From assembly GCA_945869905.1 (NCBI GenBank), contig CAMBQD010000020.1:1-9807 (forward strand): a stretch of 9,807 nt of DNA. The letters are read 5' to 3'. The stretch is from an uncultured Clostridia bacterium (GTDB lineage: Bacteria; Bacillota; Clostridia; Oscillospirales; Acutalibacteraceae). Within the stretch, counting starts at the first letter, position 1. Every line of letters starts with the position of its first letter. The notes beneath the pieces are model-generated. The model was not told where the DNA came from. It searched no databases and was given only the letters and a program-made list of their open reading frames with translations. The position numbers and the translations under genes are program-made. This document shows, piece by piece, positions 1 to 6,259 of this stretch.

Positions 1-1023
1 ACAGTTGGCTGCTGCATTTTTAACAAGATTTTTTGCGCCCCAGTCGTGCTGAACGGTACCCGAAAGGTCACGGTCATAAACTGCCATATCCTCCAAATCC
101 CTAAAGGTATCAAGGGCAACAACAACAGTTGGCAAGTCCTTAAGCTCCTTTTCGTGAGCCTTAACATAAGCCTTTGCGCCTCTTAAACCTGCCTCCTCCG
201 AGCCTGAGCAAATCATAACAACCTCGGTATTTTCAAACTCAATGCCTGCCTCGTCAAGAGCCTTGATGGTTGCCATACCTGTATAACAGCCGGAAAGGTT
301 ATCCGACGCACCTGGAACGGATTTTGTCCAGCTCTGGAAGAAGAGGAACGCAATCTCAAATGGGATAAACACACAGGACACAACGAACAGTGCAATGAAA
401 AAGCCCTTTGCCTTTTCAATATCCATAGCGGCAGAGCCTTTGCCGACAATAAGACAAACAACTGCAAAAACAGTCTGAACAATAAGACCGACAACGGCAG
501 GAATTTCAACAAAAAGCTTTGCCTGAAGACCGCCGATAAGGTAGTTAAGAGTCCATTCAAACTGGCTGTCGGAATGACCGATCATAATAATTCTCTGCTT
601 CGCCTCACCCTTTGGGCTTCTTGTTGCAATCATATTGTGAGAGGTCTGCTTTGGGAAAAGAAAATCGTCAAACTGCTTATACATCAAAAATTCAAACAAA
701 AGCGGAATAAACGCAAGCACGCACAAAACAAGCGCCGCAATTGGAGAAGCAAACCAGTTAACAAATACCGATGCAACGCCGCAGGCAACAGTAAAGGGAA
801 TAAAGCCCATAAATCCCTGACGGTGCAGAGTGAATGACTCAATTTCTGTTTTGTCACAGTAATTTTTCATATCCCTTTCCATCCACTGCTGAGCACGTAG
901 CTCCTCAGGTGAACCGGGCTTACGGGGACCGATTTTCTTACAGATTTTTGTGATACCCTTAACAGCATAATCAGTATTTTTTTGGATATCAATTTTTTCG
1001 GAATATTCTTTAGCAATTTTCAT
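1..1023 (-). CDS. Membrane-embedded M28-family zinc metallopeptidase, C-terminus cut by window edge
   Basis: An open frame of 341 codons runs from ATG at 1023 to the left edge without a stop, so the C-terminus is missing. The M28 (aminopeptidase Y/S-like) metal ligands are visible in order: GHSDSQ (H150, D152), GASDNLSG (D241), the SEEAGLRGAKAY block (E276 as base, E277 as ligand) and an LDTFRDLED segment around D305. These should bind two zinc ions and cleave N-terminal residues or small peptides. Unusually, hydrophobic membrane segments lie at about 72-113 and again at about 170-194 and 206-230; the second pair sits between the first and second metal motifs. This suggests a membrane-anchored enzyme; the side of the membrane is not clear and no signal peptide is seen. 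GGAGGA (1036-1031) lies 7 bases before the ATG and fixes the start. It has its own likely promoter at 1056-1084. Substrate is unknown. Family assignment is firm, role is not. Confidence 0.85.
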   Translation of the reverse strand, partial: MKIAKEYSEKIDIQKNTDYAVKGITKICKKIGPRKPGSPEELRAQQWMERDMKNYCDKTEIESFTLHRQGFMGFIPFTVACGVASVFVNWFASPIAALVLCVLAFIPLLFEFLMYKQFDDFLFPKQTSHNMIATRSPKGEAKQRIIMIGHSDSQFEWTLNYLIGGLQAKLFVEIPAVVGLIVQTVFAVVCLIVGKGSAAMDIEKAKGFFIALFVVSCVFIPFEIAFLFFQSWTKSVPGASDNLSGCYTGMATIKALDEAGIEFENTEVVMICSGSEEAGLRGAKAYVKAHEKELKDLPTVVVALDTFRDLEDMAVYDRDLSGTVQHDWGAKNLVKNAAANC

Positions 1024-1055
1024 ATTCTGCTCCTCCAAAATTATTTACTGCGTTT

Positions 1056-1084
1056 ATTTTAACATATTAAAGTGTTAAATGCAA
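1056..1084 (-). promoter_or_regulatory. Probable sigma-A promoter of the M28 peptidase gene
   Basis: On the minus strand TTGCAT (1084-1079), a 17-bp spacer and TAAAAT (1061-1056) form a plausible housekeeping promoter. A TG one base before the -10 (TGTTAAAAT) makes it an extended -10 element, which would compensate for the weak -35. It lies about 32 bases before the ATG, giving a short leader. Seen from sequence only; readthrough from the upstream DUF1015 gene is also possible because no terminator hairpin is visible between them. Confidence 0.55.
1058..1079. repeat. Perfect inverted repeat TTTAACA-N8-TGTTAAA over the peptidase promoter
   Basis: TTTAACA at 1058-1064 and TGTTAAA at 1073-1079 are exact reverse complements with an 8-base spacer. 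The repeat fills the spacer between the proposed -35 and -10 elements and overlaps the -10, a position typical for a repressor operator. It is very AT-rich, so chance and DNA bendability are competing explanations, and it lacks the GC-rich stem expected of a terminator. No regulator gene is next to it. Confidence 0.4.
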
Positions 1085-1095
1085 CAACAATACAT

Positions 1096-2337
1096 CTAAT
1101 CCGACAAATGATGAATAAAAAGTCCCGAAAGAAGCTTTGGCTCAAACCAGGTTGATTTGGGAGGCATAATAAGACCTGCGTCTGCAATATCCATCAAATC
1201 CTCAACAGTTGTGGGATACATAGCAAAGGCAAGCTCCATATCGGAATTTGCTCTTTTTTCCAGCTCTCCCAGACCTCGTATGCCGCCTACAAAGTCAATC
1301 CTGCTGTCATTTTTAGGATTGGTTATATTTAAAATCGGTGCCAAAACATTGTCCTGAAGAATTGACACATCAAGCCTTGCAACAGGGTCGGTATCATCAA
1401 TAATTTCATTCCTTGCCTCAAGTCTGTACCACTGCTTTCCTATCAGCATACCAAAGGTGTGCTTTTTTGACGGCTTATATCTTCCGTCGCATTTTTTAAC
1501 AATAAATTTTTGAGAAAGCTTATTTACAAATTCATCTTCGCTGTACCCGTTTAAATCGCTCACAACACGGTTGTAGTCCATTATTTCAAGCTGATTGTCC
1601 GGAAAAGCTACTGCAAGAAAATAGTTAAATTCCTCATCACCTGTATAATCGGGGTTTTCTTCCCTTCTCATTTCACCAACCTTAACGGCAGAGGCACATC
1701 TGTGATGACCGTCGGCAATGTACATTGCATCAACCTGCTCAAACAGTGCTGAAATATGAAAAACAACAGACTCGTCATCCACGACCCACACTGTTTGCTC
1801 AACGCCGTCGGAAATAAAATCATAAACCGGATTATGCTTTTTTGTCCAATCATTTACAAGAGCATTTATTTCATCCTTATTTCTGTATGTCAAAAAAATA
1901 GGCCCCGTATTAGCGTTGCAGGTATCCACATGACGAATACGGTCAATCTCTTTTTTCGCCAAGGTATGCTCGTGCTTTTTTATCACATTATTCGTGTAAT
2001 CGTCAATTGACGCACAGCCTGCAATACCTGTTTGCGCTCTGCCTTTCATTACCTGACGGTAAATATAAAAGCAGGGTACACTGTCCTGTATAAGAGCTCC
2101 TGAGCCTTCAAGCCTTAAAAGATTTTCCTTTGCCTTTTCATAAACGGCATCGTCATAAATATCCGTTTCCATGGGCAAGTCAATTTCCGCCTTGTCAACA
2201 TGAAGGAAGGAATAGGGATTTCCTTTAACCATTTCCCTTGCCTCGTCACTGTTCATAACATCATATGGAAGCGCAGGTATCAGCGACTGCTTGTCAGCAG
2301 AGGGTCTGAATGCCTTAAATCCTTTGAATACTGCCAT
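1096..2337 (-). CDS. DUF1015 family protein with ParB/Srx-like DGHHR motif
   Basis: A 413-residue protein of full family length, starting with the family-like MAVFKGFKAFRP and ending at TAG. Diagnostic blocks are PALPYDVMN (21-29), a KKHEHT segment (120-125) followed by KKEIDRIRHVD (128-138), and ADGHHR (208-213). The DGHHR core recalls the phosphate- or nucleotide-handling motif of the ParB/Srx fold, which includes ADP-dependent serine kinase SerK; from family knowledge, DUF1015 genes often sit near serine biosynthesis genes in Clostridia. A small-molecule kinase or nucleotide-binding role is therefore an inference, not shown. It is soluble, with no signal peptide or membrane segment. The ATG lies 14 bases after the coaX stop and is preceded by AGAGG (2348-2344), so it is probably the third gene of the vitamin operon. 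No serA or serC homologue is in this window. Confidence 0.88.
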   Translation of the reverse strand: MAVFKGFKAFRPSADKQSLIPALPYDVMNSDEAREMVKGNPYSFLHVDKAEIDLPMETDIYDDAVYEKAKENLLRLEGSGALIQDSVPCFYIYRQVMKGRAQTGIAGCASIDDYTNNVIKKHEHTLAKKEIDRIRHVDTCNANTGPIFLTYRNKDEINALVNDWTKKHNPVYDFISDGVEQTVWVVDDESVVFHISALFEQVDAMYIADGHHRCASAVKVGEMRREENPDYTGDEEFNYFLAVAFPDNQLEIMDYNRVVSDLNGYSEDEFVNKLSQKFIVKKCDGRYKPSKKHTFGMLIGKQWYRLEARNEIIDDTDPVARLDVSILQDNVLAPILNITNPKNDSRIDFVGGIRGLGELEKRANSDMELAFAMYPTTVEDLMDIADAGLIMPPKSTWFEPKLLSGLFIHHLSD

Positions 2338-2351
2338 AACTAACCTCTGAA

Positions 2352-3116
2352 TTAACTGTTTTTTTCGTAAATCATACGCAGGCCGTCAATAAGCAAATGC
2401 CTGTCTACAATAACTTCGCTTTCGCAATATTTGGCAATAACGCCGCCCAAGCCGCCTGTAACAATGACGGTGGCTTTTTCACCCAGCTCTGCCTCAAATC
2501 TTTTAATCAAGCCGTCAAGCATTGCCGCCGTGCCAAAAACGGTACCGCTGCGCATAGAATCAATGGTATTGGTGCAAATTGCATTTTCAGGTGCAACTAT
2601 CTCTATCTGCGGCAGCTGAGCCGTTGAAGACGCCAGTGCGTTAAGCCCTGTTTTTACTCCGCAGAGAATTGCTCCGCCCAAAAAGCATCCGTTTTTATCA
2701 ATAACAGATGCTGTTGTGGCAGTACCCAAATCAAATATTATCTGGGGGCAGGGATATTTTGCGGTGCCTGCCACTGCGCCCACCACCATATCCGCACCTA
2801 ATTCTGCCGGATTATTTATTTTGATATTAAGCCCTGTTTTTACTCCGGGACCTACTACGATAGGCATTTTGCCCGTTATCAGCATAATTGCCTTTGATAT
2901 TGTTCTGTTAAGAGGAGGAACTACTGAGGACAGAACACTGCCCTCAATATCCTTAACATTTATTTTACATATTTCAAGAATACTGTTTAATTTAATTGCG
3001 TATTCCTCCGCCGAGTCGTCCGCCGATGTGGAAAGACGACATTCATTAACCAGCTCTTTATCCTCTAAAAAACCGATAACAATATTTGTATTACCTACAT
3101 CTACTGCAAGAATCAT
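2352..3116 (-). CDS. coaX: Type III pantothenate kinase
   Basis: The product phosphorylates pantothenate with ATP, the first committed step to coenzyme A in the cytoplasm. The 254 residues match the usual family length. The start MILAVDVGNTN carries the ASKHA phosphate-binding loop (D6-N11). GPGVKTGLNIKINNP (89-103) and ELGAD (105-109, D109 the likely catalytic Asp) form the pantothenate site. DLGTATT (129-135) is the second phosphate motif and VTGGLGG (219-225) the C-terminal nucleotide site. The ATG at 3116 is chosen because the D-x-GNTN motif must lie at the N-terminus; a longer in-frame extension to 3335 would run inside the transporter gene. The start overlaps the preceding TGA as ATGA, which implies translational coupling, and GAAAGGA lies just upstream. 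One oddity: the GADR of most CoaX proteins reads GADM here (M110). Type III kinases are not feedback-inhibited by CoA, so control may be transcriptional. Confidence 0.95.
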   Translation of the reverse strand: MILAVDVGNTNIVIGFLEDKELVNECRLSTSADDSAEEYAIKLNSILEICKINVKDIEGSVLSSVVPPLNRTISKAIMLITGKMPIVVGPGVKTGLNIKINNPAELGADMVVGAVAGTAKYPCPQIIFDLGTATTASVIDKNGCFLGGAILCGVKTGLNALASSTAQLPQIEIVAPENAICTNTIDSMRSGTVFGTAAMLDGLIKRFEAELGEKATVIVTGGLGGVIAKYCESEVIVDRHLLIDGLRMIYEKNS

Positions 3117-3691
3117 TTTGTTTCCTTTCTGCCAAGCCTTACAAGCTTTACAATAACAGGTGAAAGAATAATGTTTACGGCAAGCTCCAATACAAAATTT
3201 AAGCCTACAAGGCCTACAATCATATAAGTACCTACATTTGAACCAAAGCCTGCGCCCTCTGCCCAGCCTCTTACGGTGTCCATAAAAAATACCAAACAAC
3301 CGATGAGGAACACTCCTGTGTTTACCACAGGGCATACAACTGCCGCCGCAACTGTTGCCGCCATTTTGTTTTTCTTCTCAATCAGGCTGTAAACTAACCC
3401 TGCAACAAGACCGGCAAGTAAGCCCTTAAGCAATACCGTAACAACTGTTCCGGCAGGATTTACTGCAAGAAAAGCACCTGCGTCGCCTGAGGCAAGAACA
3501 GCTATACCAAAGGCTAAGCCAAGCCACGCACCTGACCATTTACCGTAAAGCGCCGCACCGACTACTATCGGAATAAGTACAAGTGAGATTGAGAACGGAC
3601 CGAATTTTATAAAGCTGCCTAAAAGCTGAAGTACAACGACAATTGCTGTAAGCAGTCCGGTCCCTGCGATTTTTTTTGTGTTTGCTTTCAT
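3113..3691 (-). CDS. ECF transporter S component, probably for pantothenate
   Basis: A 192-residue, very hydrophobic protein with about six predicted membrane segments (about 10-28, 34-52, 55-70, 80-103, 112-137 and 152-185) and a lysine-rich N-terminus (MKANTKK), the size and shape of an ECF-family substrate-binding S component. It would work with a shared energizing module (two ATPases and EcfT) encoded elsewhere. The substrate is inferred from context: it is translationally coupled to coaX by an ATGA overlap, which points to pantothenate (PanT-like uptake). A precursor or other vitamin cannot be excluded from sequence alone. AGAAAGGA (3708-3701) precedes the ATG by about 9 bases. It is the first gene after a strong promoter and a roughly 100-nt leader with a hairpin. 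Confidence 0.85.
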   Translation of the reverse strand: MKANTKKIAGTGLLTAIVVVLQLLGSFIKFGPFSISLVLIPIVVGAALYGKWSGAWLGLAFGIAVLASGDAGAFLAVNPAGTVVTVLLKGLLAGLVAGLVYSLIEKKNKMAATVAAAVVCPVVNTGVFLIGCLVFFMDTVRGWAEGAGFGSNVGTYMIVGLVGLNFVLELAVNIILSPVIVKLVRLGRKETK

Positions 3692-3720
3692 ATTAAATTT
3701 TCCTTTCTGCTACTGTTCCT

Positions 3721-3757
3721 GGGATTATTTGTAAAACACAAAATACAAATCACTCCC
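3721..3757 (-). promoter_or_regulatory. Two-part hairpin in the leader of the ECF transporter-coaX operon
   Basis: In the leader RNA, GGGA (3757-3754) can pair with TCCC (3724-3721), and ATTTGTA (3750-3744) with TACAAAT (3733-3727), separated by an asymmetric internal loop of GTG against AA and closed by a 10-base loop. It ends about 13 bases before the ribosome binding site. It does not resemble the TPP, THF, FMN, cobalamin or SAM aptamers as I know them. It could be a small regulatory element, an mRNA-stabilising hairpin or chance in AT-rich DNA. No U-tract follows it, so it is not an attenuator by itself. Confidence 0.35.
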
Positions 3758-3795
3758 GACAAATAAAATTTTTGCCACGGATACAATGCTACACT

Positions 3796-3824
3796 ATTAT
3801 ATTACAATAAAACGATAATGTAAA
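3796..3824 (-). promoter_or_regulatory. Strong sigma-A promoter of the ECF transporter-coaX-DUF1015 operon
   Basis: TTTACA (3824-3819), a 17-bp spacer and a perfect TATAAT (3801-3796) form a near-consensus housekeeping promoter. Transcription should begin near 3789, giving a leader of about 98 bases before the ATG at 3691. The -35 partly overlaps the U-tract of the prophage terminator, so phage transcription stops just where host transcription starts. Confidence 0.85.
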
Positions 3825-3854
3825 GAAAAAGCACTCCGAAAAAATCGGAGTGCT
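3820..3854 (-). terminator. Intrinsic terminator ending the prophage late operon
   Basis: A perfect 10-bp stem, AGCACTCCGA (3830-3839) with TCGGAGTGCT (3845-3854), closes a 5-base loop. Read on the minus strand it is followed by TTTTTCTTTA (3829-3820), the U-tract of a Rho-independent terminator. It begins 8 bases after the tail-fibre stop codon. On the plus strand no T-tract follows, so it acts in one direction only. Confidence 0.92.
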
Positions 3855-3861
3855 CAAAATT

Positions 3862-4344
3862 TTATCTAAACATTATATAGTGGTAGGAAACACCTGATTC
3901 ATTAAGATTTGCATATTCGTTAACAGTCAGTGCGGACGCGCTTTGACTTACAGTAAAGCTGGTACGGTCCGAATTAAGCTTAACGCCCATAGAATTTGCC
4001 AAAAAGCCGAAAATACCGAAATAGTTGTTTTTCTTGGAATCGGAAAAACGGCTGATGCTGATGGTTCTGTTATTTGCAAACACAAAGCCTATCCTTGCCT
4101 CAAAGGGACAGCTTGTTGTGATAGTCCTTGTAAGCGAGCCGTCGCCGTAATACATACCGGTAAACATATAGTTATTCCATTTGTCCCTTTCACTGTCGTC
4201 AATATGAACAACTGTGTCCTGAATATGCTCGGTTATTACCTTATCCAGCTTTTCATTATCAGTGTTAAAATCAATTCTTTCAGGCTTGTCAGAGCCTATC
4301 CAACTGTTAAGACCAAGATTTTTTGTTTTGTTTGTACTGCTCAT
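3862..4344 (-). CDS. Short phage tail fibre or receptor-binding protein
   Basis: 160 residues. The N-terminus (KTKNLGLNSWIGSDKPERI, then DFNTDNEKLDK to residue 35) resembles the baseplate-attachment start common in clostridial phage tail fibres. It is followed by an H-x-x-D-T-x-x-H-x-x-x-x-E-R-D-K-W-N segment (40-57) also seen in fibre proteins. The rest (about 60-160) is rich in Thr, Ser, Gly and aromatic residues and is probably beta-structured, ending GVSYHYIMFR; this would be the exposed tip. It is the last gene of the tail block, as expected for a fibre after XkdU. AAGGAG lies 7 bases before the ATG, in the 18-base gap after the frame-shifted end of the XkdU-like gene. At 160 residues it is short for a fibre, so it may be a trimmed fibre or a small tip protein. 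No fibre chaperone is visible after it. Confidence 0.72.
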   Translation of the reverse strand: MSSTNKTKNLGLNSWIGSDKPERIDFNTDNEKLDKVITEHIQDTVVHIDDSERDKWNNYMFTGMYYGDGSLTRTITTSCPFEARIGFVFANNRTISISRFSDSKKNNYFGIFGFLANSMGVKLNSDRTSFTVSQSASALTVNEYANLNESGVSYHYIMFR

Positions 4345-4362
4345 TTTTTCTCCTTAATATTT

Positions 4363-4924
4363 TTAATTTAGGGTGTCAAGGACATCAAAGCTCAGGCTGA
4401 GGTTATCATAATCCTCAAACAGATACGGTGTGGAATCCCAATAGTCAAATTCAAGTCCAATCCCATCAAGCCGTGCCACCGTGCAGGGTGGGAGATAGTT
4501 GTTCAGTATCCTGCCGATTTTGGGAAGAAGGGTATAATCCTCTGTAACCGTGCCGGATAAGGTGAGGACAAAATCCTGTGACTCAATAAAAAAAAACTGC
4601 GCTCAGGTCCTCTATTTCCTTTTTGAAAATTCCGTATATGTAATCGCCGTAGCACTGACTCAGGCCTTTTTTTATAAGCCTTTTCTTTTCCTCGTCGGTA
4701 AGGCTGCTGTCAATATTCATAAGCTCGCAAAACAGTGACAATCCTCTTTGAAACGACGTGTTTGGAAAAAGCTGTAAAAAGCTCTGCTCAAAATCATCTT
4801 TCACCAAGGAAATACCGGCACAGCAGGCAAGAATTTCACCTTTTTCAGAGCTGCCGTCACCAACTGCCAAGCCCAGCTTTTCATAAAGTCCGCTGAGTCT
4901 TTCATAAATATCGTTATTCGTCAA
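4363..4924 (-). CDS. XkdU-like (DUF2313/YmfQ) tail protein, split by a frameshift at a T9 run
   Basis: The continuous frame from TTG 4924 ends after 113 residues at TGA 4585-4583, directly after nine T. Moving forward one base in that run (ATT at 4587) opens 74 more codons to TAA 4365-4363, giving a 186-residue product, close to the usual XkdU length. The first part carries LFPNTSFQRGLSLFCELMNI and an EEKKRLIKKGL helix, like the DUF2313 N-terminal domain. The restored part contains IESQDFVLTLSG and YLPPCTVARLDGIGLEFDYW, a plausible matching C-terminal domain, and stops 18 bases before the fibre ATG. The gene lies between baseplate J and the fibre, as in PBSX. The TTG start overlaps the end of the J gene by 11 bases, with no better start nearby. 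The family is thought to help close or connect the baseplate. Mutation, sequencing error, or slippage that still makes full-length protein are all open. Confidence 0.75.
4588..4596 (-). other. T9 homopolymer at the frameshift point
   Basis: Nine consecutive A on the plus strand (nine T in the sense strand), read GCA GTT TTT TTT TAT TGA. With eight T the gene would be continuous (GTT TTT TTT ATT GAG). A purine-rich AGAGGA lies about 11 bases before the run. Homopolymers of this length are prone to replication, polymerase and sequencing slippage. Confidence 0.85.
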
Positions 4925-5987
4925 AGCAGTTCACCGCCAAATTTTTAAGATAAAGATAATTTCTGCCTCCGCAGGGTATAACCTCTCCGTAGGCATCATT
5001 GGAATATATGTTAAAGCTGCTTATACCGTCAATGGATACCAGCTTTTTTGATATGGTATTAAGCACCAACGGTCTGCCTATTCTGCAGGCTGAGCAAATT
5101 TCCCTTGTTATGTCCGTAACGGTATTTTTAATTTCATTTTTATCAAAGCCTGCACGCACATTTGCCTCAATTACCACTGAAATATCCTGTGGCAGAGCAA
5201 GCTGAACATCTACATCTGCGCCTGTGAGTCCTCTTATTCCCACTGAATTTTTTATCTGAGATATTTGTGCCGATGTGAGAGAATTATTTTTTGTTTCAAC
5301 AACAACTACTATTTGTCCGGGATTTTCGGCGTTAGGGATAAAGCAGTCCGTAACAAAATCCAAAAGCAAAACGGTATTTGCAACAGACTGAGTATTTACT
5401 CCGTTGGCGGAAATCGAATAATGCTTCATTATCCTGTCCCTGAAAGCACTGTCGCTTTCATCGTCATATCCGCCTGCAAAGGCTGTGTCATTTCTCACTC
5501 CGCTTATTCCTACGGGAGCATTTACCAACACGCTTATCTCCCCTGCCGCCACATTATAATCATAGCCTGTATCCAGTGCCTGTGCCTCAACCGATACGGT
5601 TGTATTGCCTTCGTCTATTGTGCATTTGCTCACGGTGGCAAACTGAATATACGGCTTATTTTCCACAGAGCATACCGTGTTTTCCGCTATAATAATTTTT
5701 TCGGTGGCAGGCTCGTCAATGTAGAATGTAAGCAATCCGCATGCCTTTGAAGCCTTTTTTCTTACACACTCCCTGATTTCACCGTGTCTGTCAAGACATT
5801 CGCCTGTGGCTGTTTGTATAAATGCCTGTCTGAAAATATAATCGCCGTAGCAGGACAGGCCGTAAAGCTCACTGGCAACTGCCTCAATTCTTTTCAGTGA
5901 AGCAGGGTTTTCGTCAATTTTTTCAGAGCATTCGTCAAAATATGCTGTTTTCATCTCTTCAAGTATTTCTTCATATGTTTTATTCAC
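4914..5987 (-). CDS. Baseplate J-like protein (XkdT/gp47 type)
   Basis: 357 residues, the usual length. The protein forms the wedge ring around the hub of a contractile tail and triggers sheath contraction. Family marks: the N-terminal helix region with ATGECLDRHGE (60-70), a beta-rich middle (83-160), and the signature GGYDDESDSAFRDRI (172-186), matching GG-x-D-x-E-S-D-x-x-F-R-x-R-I of Baseplate_J, followed by a second alpha/beta domain with PGQIVVVVETKN (223-234) and a C-terminal domain from about 265. The start is GTG at 5987, overlapping the upstream TGA as GTGA; a GGTGAG lies about 10 bases before it. Its end overlaps the next gene by 11 bases. Gene order gp25-J-XkdU is that of PBSX-like and P2-like baseplates. 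Confidence 0.92.
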   Translation of the reverse strand: MNKTYEEILEEMKTAYFDECSEKIDENPASLKRIEAVASELYGLSCYGDYIFRQAFIQTATGECLDRHGEIRECVRKKASKACGLLTFYIDEPATEKIIIAENTVCSVENKPYIQFATVSKCTIDEGNTTVSVEAQALDTGYDYNVAAGEISVLVNAPVGISGVRNDTAFAGGYDDESDSAFRDRIMKHYSISANGVNTQSVANTVLLLDFVTDCFIPNAENPGQIVVVVETKNNSLTSAQISQIKNSVGIRGLTGADVDVQLALPQDISVVIEANVRAGFDKNEIKNTVTDITREICSACRIGRPLVLNTISKKLVSIDGISSFNIYSNDAYGEVIPCGGRNYLYLKNLAVNCFDE

Positions 5988-6259
5988 AGTTTAATGCTCA
6001 CCTGCCTTTCTTCATCATTAACCGCAACCGTAAAAACAACGTTTGAATTGTCAAGATATGCGCTTTTTACAAATATTCCGTCCATATCACTTACCGCCTG
6101 TCTTGCATAGGCAAGCAATTTTTCGCTGTCTGCCGACGCCTTGTTTTTCATTATTTGACTGCCGTAATTCTTATTGGGATAAAATTCTCCTCTCGGGCAC
6201 AAAAAAGCCGATACACATCCGGATAAAATTTCACCAATAAGCTCTTCACTGTTAATCAA
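5984..6259 (-). CDS. Baseplate wedge protein, gp25/XkdS-like
   Basis: 91 residues. A tail-wedge protein of the gp25 (lysozyme-like fold) or DUF2634 type would join baseplate J to the sheath. The centre reads FYPNKNYGSQIM (26-37), like the conserved Y-x-N-x-x-Y/F-G-S-x-(L/I/M) stretch that carries the EPR-type interaction motif in many gp25 proteins; the Arg is not conserved. The C-terminal half is two beta-strands ending QVSIKL. The start is TTG at 6259, overlapping the upstream TGA as TTGA, with GGGGTGG upstream; the next Met is residue 37, too late. Position between the spike and baseplate J supports the call. Confidence 0.78.
   Translation of the reverse strand: MINSEELIGEILSGCVSAFLCPRGEFYPNKNYGSQIMKNKASADSEKLLAYARQAVSDMDGIFVKSAYLDNSNVVFTVAVNDEERQVSIKL

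Noticed and set aside
213..560. 115-codon minus-strand ORF rich in Leu and Ser
   Set aside because: Out-of-frame with the M28 gene, whose catalytic motifs occupy the same bases.
574..837. Lys/Arg-rich 87-codon plus-strand ORF
   Set aside because: Shadow of the M28 peptidase gene; no ribosome binding site or family resemblance.
1037..1095. Terminator after the DUF1015 gene
   Set aside because: The only inverted repeat there is AT-rich with an 8-base loop and no T-tract, so it fits an operator better.
2716..3156. 146-codon plus-strand ORF
   Set aside because: Antisense shadow of coaX, which has all its family motifs.
3117..3335. N-terminal extension of coaX by 73 codons
   Set aside because: It lies wholly in the transporter gene in another frame, is Arg/Cys-rich, and the DVGNTN motif requires the start at 3116.
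3692..3800. Known riboswitch (TPP, THF, FMN, cobalamin) in the vitamin-operon leader
   Set aside because: None of the conserved core sequences of these classes could be found in the leader.
4476..4491. CCACC-N6-GGTGG hairpin as a frameshift stimulator
   Set aside because: It is about 100 bases after the T9 run, far too distant for the usual 5-9 base spacing.
5265..5750. 161-codon plus-strand ORF rich in Cys and Ile
   Set aside because: Antisense shadow of the baseplate J gene; no start signals.
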